Below are positions 1 through 4,983 of a stretch of DNA of 5,854 bases, piece by piece (position 1 is the first letter of the stretch; every line of letters starts with the position of its first letter). The position numbers were made by a program, and so were the translations under genes. The notes beneath the pieces were generated by a model. That model was given only the letters and a program-made list of their open reading frames with translations. It was not told where the DNA came from and searched no databases. This stretch comes from an uncultured Ruminococcus sp. (GTDB lineage: Bacteria; Bacillota; Clostridia; Oscillospirales; Acutalibacteraceae). Where the stretch lies: positions 1-5,854 of the forward strand of contig CAMKNF010000122.1 in NCBI GenBank assembly GCA_946414115.1, read 5' to 3'.

Positions 1-262
1 CGAGCTGCCTGCAATGGTGTTTGCTGACGCACTTGCAAGAATGGTTCCCGGTGTGCTTTCAAACAACGAGTGCTTTACCGAGGAGAGCCACTTCAACGGA
101 CTTCTGGAATATCCGCAGTACACAAAGCCGTCAGAGTGGAGAGGAATTGAAGTTCCCGAGGTGCTTTTGAGCGGTCACCACGCAAATATCGATAAATGGC
201 GCAAAGAAAAAAGCCTTGAAGTCACAAAGCAAAAACGCCCCGATTTGCTTGAAAATAACTGA
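1..262 (+). CDS. trmD: tRNA (guanine-37-N1)-methyltransferase TrmD, C-terminal part (5' end outside window)
   Basis: This is the last 86 residues of TrmD, the SPOUT-class enzyme that uses S-adenosylmethionine to methylate G37 beside the anticodon of tRNAs and so prevents +1 frameshifting. The reading frame is open to the left edge and begins in the family signature GELPAM, followed by DALARMVPGVL. The end has the diagnostic LLSGHHANIDKWR segment and the terminal KRPDLL, as in full-length TrmD proteins. The SAM-binding trefoil knot lies mostly upstream, outside the window. The frame ends in TGA with no internal damage. In many bacteria trmD is followed closely by rplS (ribosomal protein L19); here there is a 205-base gap and then an HPr gene, so that linkage is absent on this side. 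I see no convincing terminator directly after the stop. The family call is very secure. Confidence 0.95.
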   Translation, partial: ELPAMVFADALARMVPGVLSNNECFTEESHFNGLLEYPQYTKPSEWRGIEVPEVLLSGHHANIDKWRKEKSLEVTKQKRPDLLENN

Positions 263-348
263 TATTCGGTATTTATGTATGAAAATTTTACTCAATCCTT
301 GTAAAATTGCACAAGAAACGATTTGATTTTTTGACCTCAAGTGAATAT

Positions 349-374
349 TAATACGAAAATATTTTAGCGTATTG
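349..374. promoter_or_regulatory. Dyad overlapping the HPr -35 box, possible operator
   Basis: AATACG at 350-355 is repeated inverted as CGTATT at 368-373, separated by 12 bases that contain the palindrome AAAATATTTT (356-365). The right arm runs into the -35 hexamer TTGACC (372-377). This placement would let a bound dimeric protein compete with RNA polymerase. It does not match the CcpA (cre) or Rex consensus as I know them, so no regulator is assigned. AT-rich DNA throws up such dyads by chance, hence the low confidence. Confidence 0.3.
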
Positions 375-400
375 ACCTTGATAATAAAAAAGATTATAAT
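372..400 (+). promoter_or_regulatory. Sigma-A-type promoter for the HPr gene
   Basis: The -35 box TTGACC (372-377) and the -10 box TATAAT (395-400) are separated by exactly 17 bases. This is 5/6 and 6/6 to consensus, the best promoter in the window. Transcription would start near 406-408, giving a leader of about 60 bases before the HPr start codon. A strong constitutive-looking promoter fits the high abundance expected of HPr. Confidence 0.82.
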
Positions 401-405
401 AAGTA

Positions 406-438
406 TTAAATCAAGCCATTATGGTTTTTTCGGTTTAA
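406..438 (+). promoter_or_regulatory. Predicted stem-loop at the 5' end of the HPr transcript
   Basis: The bases expected to begin the HPr mRNA can fold. TTAAATC (406-412) pairs with GGTTTAA (432-438) with one G-U pair. Inside it AAGCCA (413-418) pairs with TGGTTT (422-427) around a TTA loop, leaving a four-base bulge (428-431). It ends about 14 bases before the ribosome binding site. Such a structure could stabilise the mRNA 5' end or, because of the T-run at 425-430, act as a weak attenuator. It was folded by eye only and no riboswitch family is recognised. Confidence 0.3.
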
Positions 439-467
439 ATTCTAATATGTCAGAGAGGGTTTTCAAA

Positions 468-731
468 ATGTATGTTAAGGAAGTTTTAGTACAGAACAAA
501 GCCGGCTTACACGCTCGCCCGGCAACTTTCTTTATCCAGAAAGCTAACGAGTACAAGTCAACAATCTGGGTTGAGAAAGAAGAGCGCCGTGTTAACGCAA
601 AGAGTCTTCTTGGCGTACTTTCACTCGGTATTATCGGCGGAACAACAATCAAGATTATTGCTGACGGCTCGGACGAAACCGACGCTGTTGAAGGTCTTGT
701 TGCTCTTGTAGAATCAGGTTTTACTGAATAA
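468..731 (+). CDS. ptsH: HPr family phosphocarrier protein
   Basis: HPr is the small cytoplasmic carrier that takes a phosphoryl group from enzyme I on a histidine and passes it to sugar-specific enzymes II of the phosphotransferase system. The 87-residue product has the active-site motif with His15 in GLHARPA (13-19) and the regulatory serine at exactly position 46 in NAKSLLGVLSLGI (43-55). Ser46 is the residue that HPr kinase phosphorylates in Firmicutes for CcpA-dependent catabolite control. Having His15 argues against a Crh paralogue, in which this residue is usually glutamine. The ATG at 468 is chosen because AGAGAGGG (452-459) lies at proper distance and because it gives canonical numbering. 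Upstream in-frame ATGs at 372 and 447 lie inside the -35 box or lack a ribosome binding site. The gene is transcribed from the promoter at 372-400 and followed by its own terminator, so it is probably largely monocistronic. No enzyme I or HPr kinase gene is in the window. Confidence 0.93.
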   Translation: MYVKEVLVQNKAGLHARPATFFIQKANEYKSTIWVEKEERRVNAKSLLGVLSLGIIGGTTIKIIADGSDETDAVEGLVALVESGFTE

Positions 732-754
732 TTGTAAACTCACAGCATATTTTT

Positions 755-785
755 TGGGCGGAATTATCCGCCCATTTTTGTTTTT
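755..785 (+). terminator. Intrinsic terminator after HPr
   Basis: GGGCGGA (756-762) pairs perfectly with TCCGCCC (767-773) around the loop ATTA, with a further T-A pair at 755/774. TTTTTGTTTTT follows at 775-785. This GC-rich stem plus T-run is a classic Rho-independent terminator. It should end most HPr transcripts and leave uvrC to read-through or to a weak promoter that I could not place. Confidence 0.87.
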
Positions 786-803
786 AATTCAGGTGGTGAA
801 ATT

Positions 804-2654
804 ATGAATCCTAAAATGCAGGAGCTGCGCAAAAAAGCAATGGCTCTGCCGCTTTTGCCCGGCGTTTATATTATGCACGATAAAAGCGGAGAAATTATAT
901 ATATCGGCAAGGCAAAAGCTCTCAAAAACCGTGTCAGCCAGTATTTCGGCTCGCAGAACAATCACGCCGAAAAGGTGCGCAGAATGGTTGACAATGTTGA
1001 CGATTTTGAATATATCATCACCGACAGCGAATTTGAAGCGCTGATTCTCGAGTGCAGTCTTATCAAACAGCATACGCCGAAGTACAACATTCTGCTCAAG
1101 GACGACAAGGGCTACAGCTACATCAGGGTAAGCTCGGGCGACTGGGGCAGGCTTTCGTATGTTCTGCAAAAAAAGGACGACGGTGCGCAGTATATCGGAC
1201 CGTACAAGAGCAGTTATTACGTCAAAAGTGCAGTTGAGGAAGCTAACAAGATTTTTATGCTCCCGACCTGCAACAGACGTTTTCCTCAGGATTTCCGCAA
1301 GGGCAGACCTTGCCTTAACTACCATATAAAGCAGTGTATGGCGCCCTGCACAGGCAGGGTTAAGCTAAAGGATTACAGGGAAAGTCTTGCACAGGCGCTT
1401 GACTTTTTAAAGGGCGGCTCGTCAAATTCAATCAAACAGCTTACCGCACAAATGGAGGAAGCCGCAGAAAACCTCGAATTTGAGCGTGCCGCAAGAATCC
1501 GTGACAAGATAAATGCAGTTAAAAAAATGGGCGAAAAGCAAAAGGTTGTTGCCAACAAGGTGCTTGACGAGGACGTTATCGCAAGCTTTACCGACGACGG
1601 AAAAATCTGCTTTCAGGTTTTCCGATTTGAGGGTGGCAGACTTTTTGACCGAGAAAGCTTTATCTTTGACAGCGGCGACAGCGAGAGCGAGTACGAGGAG
1701 TTTTTGCTCGGCTACTACACAATCAGAAACGACGTGCCGAAAAATATTGCGCTTGACAGGAATTTTGACGGCATAGAAGCAATTGCACAGTGGCTCTCGG
1801 AAAAGCGTGGAAATAAGGTCAATGTAACCGTTCCGCAAAGGGGAGAGCAGGCACAGCTTGTTTCAATGTGCCGCTCAAACGCCGCCGAAGCGCTTGCACA
1901 GAAAAAGGGTGCAACGGTGCGTGAATACGGTGTGCTTGAAGAGCTGAAAGAAACCCTCGGACTCGAAAAACTGCCCGAATATATCGAGTCCTACGATATT
2001 TCAAACCTTGCAGGAACGGAAAACGTTGCAGGAATGATAGTCTACAAAAACGGCAAGCCGCTGAAATCGGCATATAAAAAATTCAAAATCAAGGGCTTTG
2101 AGGGACAGGACGATTATGCGTCAATGGCTGAGGTTATTTCACGCCGATTTGATGAATACTATAAAGCAGAGGACAAAAACGAGGGGTTCGGAAAGCTCCC
2201 CGACTTGATTTTGCTTGACGGCGGCAAAGGACAGGTTGCGGCTGTAAAGCAGGTGCTTGAAAGAATGAGCATAAGCGTTCCTCTTTTCGGTATGGTAAAG
2301 GACGATAAGCATCGTACACGTGCCGTAACGGGCGACGGCGGTGAAATTGCAATCAGCTCAAAGCGTGCGTTGTTTACGTTTTTGAGCAAAATGCAGGACG
2401 AGGTTCACCGCTTTGCAATCGGCTACCACCACGCTCGCAGGAGCAAAAACACATTTAAAAGCTCGCTTACAAATATTGACGGCGTGGGAGAGGTGAGGGC
2501 AAAATCGCTTTTAAAATATTTCAGGACGATTGACAATATTTCAAAGGCAGATTTAACGGAGCTTGAAAACGCCCCGAAAATGACGAAGGACAGTGCACTT
2601 GCGGTTTACAGATATTTTCACGCCGAGGACGAAAGGCAGAAGGGAGCATTATAA
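804..2654 (+). CDS. uvrC: Excinuclease ABC subunit UvrC
   Basis: UvrC makes both incisions, 3' then 5', around a bulky DNA lesion after UvrA and UvrB have located it. The 616-residue protein is full length for the family. The N-terminal GIY-YIG nuclease domain (about 15-95) shows GVY (20-22), YIG (33-35), Arg43 and Glu83. Four cysteines (156, 170, 178, 182) form the conserved Cys cluster that in E. coli UvrC has been reported to hold an Fe-S cluster. A UVR motif for UvrB contact lies at about 209-244. The RNase H-like second nuclease domain keeps Asp398 (YDISN), the DDY pair (436-437), Asp472 (LLDGGKGQ) and His535 (EVHRFA). A helix-hairpin-helix region with GVG (560-562) lies near the C-terminus; its second hairpin is degenerate. 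The start is set by AGGTGG (791-796), seven bases before the ATG. The frame is intact and both catalytic centres look complete. Confidence 0.98.
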   Translation: MNPKMQELRKKAMALPLLPGVYIMHDKSGEIIYIGKAKALKNRVSQYFGSQNNHAEKVRRMVDNVDDFEYIITDSEFEALILECSLIKQHTPKYNILLKDDKGYSYIRVSSGDWGRLSYVLQKKDDGAQYIGPYKSSYYVKSAVEEANKIFMLPTCNRRFPQDFRKGRPCLNYHIKQCMAPCTGRVKLKDYRESLAQALDFLKGGSSNSIKQLTAQMEEAAENLEFERAARIRDKINAVKKMGEKQKVVANKVLDEDVIASFTDDGKICFQVFRFEGGRLFDRESFIFDSGDSESEYEEFLLGYYTIRNDVPKNIALDRNFDGIEAIAQWLSEKRGNKVNVTVPQRGEQAQLVSMCRSNAAEALAQKKGATVREYGVLEELKETLGLEKLPEYIESYDISNLAGTENVAGMIVYKNGKPLKSAYKKFKIKGFEGQDDYASMAEVISRRFDEYYKAEDKNEGFGKLPDLILLDGGKGQVAAVKQVLERMSISVPLFGMVKDDKHRTRAVTGDGGEIAISSKRALFTFLSKMQDEVHRFAIGYHHARRSKNTFKSSLTNIDGVGEVRAKSLLKYFRTIDNISKADLTELENAPKMTKDSALAVYRYFHAEDERQKGAL

Positions 2655-2712
2655 AAAATTCGGAATTCGGAATGCGTAATTCGGAATTAATGGTCGCTGC
2701 GCTCCGAATTTT
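2655..2712. repeat. Short intergenic repeat cluster (AATTCGGAAT units plus inverted copy)
   Basis: Starting right after the uvrC stop codon, AATTCGGAAT occurs three times, at 2657-2666, 2664-2673 (overlapping by three bases) and 2678-2687. An inverted TCCGAATTTT lies at 2703-2712. The first and last elements form a perfect 10-base inverted repeat (2655-2664 with 2703-2712), and the third copy can pair with the inverted one across a 17-base loop. The segment resembles the short 'AATTnnGAATT...GGTCGCTnCGCTCC' intergenic elements I recall scattered through clostridial genomes. The hairpin ending in TTTT might serve as a weak terminator for uvrC. There is no coding capacity beyond a 12-codon frame. 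The repeat is visible; its genome-wide distribution is inference. Confidence 0.6.
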
Positions 2713-2714
2713 CT

Positions 2715-2741
2715 ACTCGATTTGTTAGCCGAGGCACTCGA
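2715..2741. repeat. ACTCGA direct repeat and small hairpin beside the repeat cluster
   Basis: ACTCGA occurs at 2715-2720 and again at 2736-2741, 21 bases apart. Next to the second copy, CGAG (2730-2733) and CTCG (2737-2740) form a tight inverted repeat with a three-base gap. This may be the outer part of the same intergenic element or chance. No known site type is recognised. Confidence 0.25.
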
Positions 2742-2752
2742 CTAAAATATTG

Positions 2753-2781
2753 TTGTAAAATTTGTTGTAATGTGTTATACT
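2753..2781 (+). promoter_or_regulatory. Promoter of the rsmD-coaD operon
   Basis: TTGTAA (2753-2758) and TATACT (2776-2781) are separated by 17 bases, and a TG at 2773-2774 gives an extended -10 element (TGt-TATACT). The -35 box is 4/6 and the -10 box 5/6 to consensus. Transcription would begin near 2788, about 30 bases before the rsmD start codon, which leaves room for only a short leader. Confidence 0.72.
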
Positions 2782-2817
2782 TACAGAAGATAAAATACAT
2801 TTAAAAGGATTAATGCT

Positions 2818-3366
2818 ATGCGTGTAATTACAGGTTGTGCAAGGGGCAGACGTCTTGAAACCCTTGAGGGCGAGGACGTAAGACCTACTACCGACAGAAT
2901 TAAAGAAGCAATCTTTTCAATTATCCAGTTTGAAACCGAGGGCAGAGCGTTTCTTGACCTCTTTGCAGGCTCGGGACAGATGGGTATTGAAGCGTTGAGC
3001 AGAGGAGCAAAAACGGCTTATTTTGTTGACAATTCAAAAAAATCTCTTGATACTGTCAAGCGAAATCTTAAAACAACCAAGCTTGAGCAGAACGCAAAAA
3101 CCTTTGCAATGGATTATCAGAGCTTTCTTGCAATGTGCTCTGAGCGTTTTGACATTGCGTTTCTTGACCCTCCGTACAAAACGGGAATACTGCAAAAATC
3201 GCTCGAGCTTGTGCCCGAAATTATGAACGAAACAGGCGTGATTATTGCGGAAAATCCGCTTGACGAAGAAATTTTGTCGAATTACGGCAATTTTGTACTT
3301 GACAGACAGTATCGCTATGGTAAAATAAAAATAAGTACATTCAGACATAAGGATTTTGTGCAATGA
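2818..3366 (+). CDS. rsmD: 16S rRNA (guanine-966-N2)-methyltransferase RsmD
   Basis: RsmD transfers a methyl group from S-adenosylmethionine to the N2 of G966 of 16S rRNA in the small ribosomal subunit. The 182-residue protein is of normal length. It opens with the family signature MRVITGCARGRRL and the RPTTDRIKEAIFSII block (22-36). It has the SAM-binding motif FLDLFAGSGQMGIEALSRGA (45-64) and the catalytic DPPY at 117-120. The start follows AAAAGGA (2803-2809) with eight bases of spacing. An out-of-frame ATG at 2813 is not used in this frame. Its stop overlaps the coaD start by four bases (ATGA), which implies translational coupling. The rsmD-coaD pair is a common bacterial arrangement, so context supports the call. 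Nothing looks damaged. Confidence 0.96.
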   Translation: MRVITGCARGRRLETLEGEDVRPTTDRIKEAIFSIIQFETEGRAFLDLFAGSGQMGIEALSRGAKTAYFVDNSKKSLDTVKRNLKTTKLEQNAKTFAMDYQSFLAMCSERFDIAFLDPPYKTGILQKSLELVPEIMNETGVIIAENPLDEEILSNYGNFVLDRQYRYGKIKISTFRHKDFVQ

Positions 3367-3854
3367 AAAAAACGGTAATTTGTCCGGGCAGCTTTGACCC
3401 GGTCACTCTCGGTCATCTTGACATAATAAAGCGTTCGGCTAATATGTTTGACCACGTCATTGTCGGCGTGCTTGTAAATTCCTCAAAAACTCCGTGCTTT
3501 TCAATTGACGAGCGAATCGGATTTTTAAAAGAGGTTACGCAGAACATTCCGAACGTTGAGGTAGTCAGCTTTGACGGCTTGCTCGCACAGTATTGCAAGG
3601 AAAGAAACGTTGACGCTATTGTAAAGGGGTTGCGTGCTGTTTCGGACTTTGAATACGAGTTTCAGATGGCCATTACCAACAAAAAGCTTAATCCACAGCT
3701 TGAAACAATCTTCCTTATGGCGAATTCGGAGTCTATGTATTTAAGCTCAAGTATGGTGCGTGAGGTTGCCTCAATGGGCGGCGATATAAGCAATTTCGTA
3801 CCAAAATGTATTCACGACAGAATAGTAAACAGGATTTCAAATCTTAAAAAATAA
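3363..3854 (+). CDS. coaD: Phosphopantetheine adenylyltransferase
   Basis: CoaD joins 4'-phosphopantetheine and ATP to give dephospho-CoA and pyrophosphate, the fourth and usually rate-limiting step from pantothenate to coenzyme A. The 163-residue product has the nucleotidyltransferase start CPGSFDPVTLGH (7-18) with His18 of the T/HxGH motif. It also has Lys42, the KGLRAVSDFEYE block (88-99, Arg91) and the LSSSMVREV segment (127-135) that corresponds to the usual ISS-x-x-[RK]E motif. Ser10 replaces the Thr of E. coli, as in Bacillus-type enzymes. AAGGA at 3349-3353, inside the rsmD coding region, serves as ribosome binding site for the ATG at 3363. The protein is cytoplasmic and expected to form hexamers, as known for the family. 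It is co-transcribed with rsmD and the following gene. Confidence 0.97.
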   Translation: MKKTVICPGSFDPVTLGHLDIIKRSANMFDHVIVGVLVNSSKTPCFSIDERIGFLKEVTQNIPNVEVVSFDGLLAQYCKERNVDAIVKGLRAVSDFEYEFQMAITNKKLNPQLETIFLMANSESMYLSSSMVREVASMGGDISNFVPKCIHDRIVNRISNLKK

Positions 3855-3891
3855 ATTTAATTCAGATTGGATTATATAAGGAGTGGAGAAA

Positions 3892-4356
3892 ATGAAAGTT
3901 GATGATTTAATTCTACAGCTTCAGGACGTTATTAACGACGCAAAATCTATGCCGTTTTCAGGCGGAAAGGTTATGGTAAGCAGCGACGAAATCTACGATA
4001 TTATCGACCAGATTCAGGACGCTATGCCTGCCGAGGTAAGACAGGCAAAGAATATCGTTGCCGACAGAAAGCAGATTCTTGCCGAGGCTAACCGTGAGTC
4101 TGAAAACATCATCAGAGCTGCCGAGGAACGCAAAAAGGCAATGCTTAATCAGAACGAAATTGTCAGAGAAGCTCAGGCAAAGGCAAAGGAAATTGTTGAT
4201 GACGCAAAGCAGAAGTCAGCCGAAATCAGAAAGGCTGCAAACGTTTATGTTGACAGCATCATCAGACGTACAGAGGAAAGCATTTCTACACAGCTTGACG
4301 AAATCAAGAAAACAAGAGCAAACATCCTGAATTCGCAGAAGTCAAAACAGAACTGA
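3892..4356 (+). CDS. Coiled-coil protein of unknown function, third gene of the rsmD-coaD operon
   Basis: The 154-residue soluble protein has no signal peptide or membrane segment. Residues 1-50 form a distinct head (MKVDDLILQLQDVINDAKSM, then a GGKVMVSSDEIYDIIDQI segment). From about 48 to 150 it is nearly continuous charged helix rich in Ala, Glu, Lys and Arg, with repeats such as AKEIVDDAKQKSAEI, typical of a long coiled coil. Such proteins are often labelled 'ATPase', 'V-type ATP synthase subunit H' or 'DivIVA-like' in clostridial annotation. There is no nucleotide-binding motif, so those names probably reflect coiled-coil similarity only. I recall a comparable gene after coaD in other clostridia, which suggests a conserved role, perhaps as a scaffold. 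The ATG at 3892 is chosen because AAGGAG (3878-3883) lies eight bases upstream; an in-frame GTG at 3883 overlaps that site. It sits 37 bases after coaD with no terminator between. Confidence 0.85.
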   Translation: MKVDDLILQLQDVINDAKSMPFSGGKVMVSSDEIYDIIDQIQDAMPAEVRQAKNIVADRKQILAEANRESENIIRAAEERKKAMLNQNEIVREAQAKAKEIVDDAKQKSAEIRKAANVYVDSIIRRTEESISTQLDEIKKTRANILNSQKSKQN

Positions 4357-4372
4357 TTATTAGGTAAAAAAT

Positions 4373-4411
4373 AAACGCTGAATTGCAGAAAAATGCAGTT
4401 CAGCGTTTTTT
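4373..4411. terminator. Bidirectional intrinsic terminator between convergent operons
   Basis: AACGCTGAATTGCA (4374-4387) pairs with TGCAGTTCAGCGTT (4394-4407) around the loop GAAAAA, with one G-T wobble and an extra A-T pair at 4373/4408. TTTTTT follows on the plus strand (4406-4411). An A-run (4366-4371) on the other side gives a T-run on the minus strand. It lies 17 bases after the plus-strand coiled-coil gene and 17 bases beyond the stop of the minus-strand phosphatase gene, so it can end both transcripts. Confidence 0.9.
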
Positions 4412-4424
4412 CTTATGCAGATTT

Positions 4425-4928
4425 TTAAATAATAAAGAAAAATATAACTCCAACCGTTACGCTCAAAAGCATTGCGGCAAGAACGTCACGTATATAGTGA
4501 GCGCCTGCAAGGACTCTTGAAAGCGTAATCAGAAACGAAACCGACAATGCGGCGATGCCAAGCTCGGTGTTTACATAGAGAATTGCAAGTGAAATAATAA
4601 ATGCACTTGCAGTGTGGCGGCTGGGCATACTCTGTCCCTTTGTCGTTTTGCCGAAAAGGGAAGGAGTGCTATATTTTTCATACGGCCTTTGCTCGTTAAT
4701 CAGCTTTCTCAAAACCGTTACAAGCAGAAACACACCGAGCGGAACGAGGATTATTCTAAAGAGGTCAACAGGGTTGCTGAAAAACACATAAACAATCAGC
4801 GCCGGGTAGCCGATAAACAGCAGCAGCGGCAGAAAACGGTAGCAGAATTTCAGCGCATTAAAAGCAAAATTGCGTTCACTAAAAAACTTAATAATCCGTT
4901 TGTAGTTCTTCTCGGTAATTTTAAACAT
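4425..4928 (-). CDS. PAP2-family membrane phosphatase
   Basis: The 167-residue integral membrane protein belongs to the PAP2 (type 2 phosphatidic acid phosphatase) superfamily, whose members hydrolyse lipid phosphates or diphosphates such as phosphatidic acid or undecaprenyl pyrophosphate. The three catalytic signatures are present: R74-x6-R81-P82 (Arg where Lys is usual), P102-S-R-H105 (Arg where Gly is usual), and S137-R-x5-H144-x3-D148. The probable phosphate-binding arginines, general acid His105 and nucleophile His144 are therefore all in place. Hydrophobic stretches at about 32-51, 56-73, 107-119, 122-136 and 149-167 suggest about five membrane helices. The ATG is preceded directly by ACGGAG with no spacer, an unusual ribosome binding site. 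No better start is visible, and a stop lies six codons upstream. It is 41 bases downstream of asnB on the same strand and has its own predicted promoter. The exact substrate cannot be told from sequence. Confidence 0.88.
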   Translation of the reverse strand: MFKITEKNYKRIIKFFSERNFAFNALKFCYRFLPLLLFIGYPALIVYVFFSNPVDLFRIILVPLGVFLLVTVLRKLINEQRPYEKYSTPSLFGKTTKGQSMPSRHTASAFIISLAILYVNTELGIAALSVSFLITLSRVLAGAHYIRDVLAAMLLSVTVGVIFFFII

Positions 4929-4954
4929 CTCCGTTCTAATTAATTATCGATTTT

Positions 4955-4983
4955 ATTCTACCATATGCGCTAAACTATTTCAA
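4955..4983 (-). promoter_or_regulatory. Promoter of the PAP2 gene, overlapping the 3' end of asnB
   Basis: Read on the minus strand, TTGAAA (4983-4978) and TAGAAT (4960-4955) are separated by 17 bases and are each 5/6 to consensus. A TGG directly before the -10 box (4963-4961) makes it an extended -10. The -35 box lies within the last codons of asnB. The start site would be near 4948, only about 20 bases before the phosphatase ATG. Confidence 0.68.

Noticed and set aside
263..371. Terminator or small RNA after trmD
   Set aside because: Only weak AT-rich pairings such as CTTGT with ACAAG around an eight-base loop are visible, with no GC-rich stem followed by a T-run and no recognised RNA family.
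372..467. N-terminal extension of HPr from in-frame ATGs at 372 or 447
   Set aside because: The first lies in the -35 box of the likely promoter and the second lacks a ribosome binding site. Starting at 468 restores His15 and Ser46 to canonical positions.
688..714. Possible uvrC promoter inside HPr (TTGAAG, 15-base spacer, TAGAAT)
   Set aside because: The spacer is too short, and any transcript would still have to pass the terminator at 755-785.
789..1325. A 178-codon open frame on the minus strand inside uvrC
   Set aside because: It lies wholly antisense to the well-supported GIY-YIG domain, has no recognisable domain, and is the usual by-product of codon bias in the opposite frame.
2690..2728. 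A 12-codon ATG frame within the intergenic repeat
   Set aside because: It is very short, lacks a proper ribosome binding site, and is made of repeat sequence upstream of the rsmD promoter.
4614..4943. A 109-codon plus-strand frame across the PAP2 gene
   Set aside because: It is antisense to a gene with all three catalytic motifs, has low-complexity Lys/Gln-rich content and no ribosome binding site of note.
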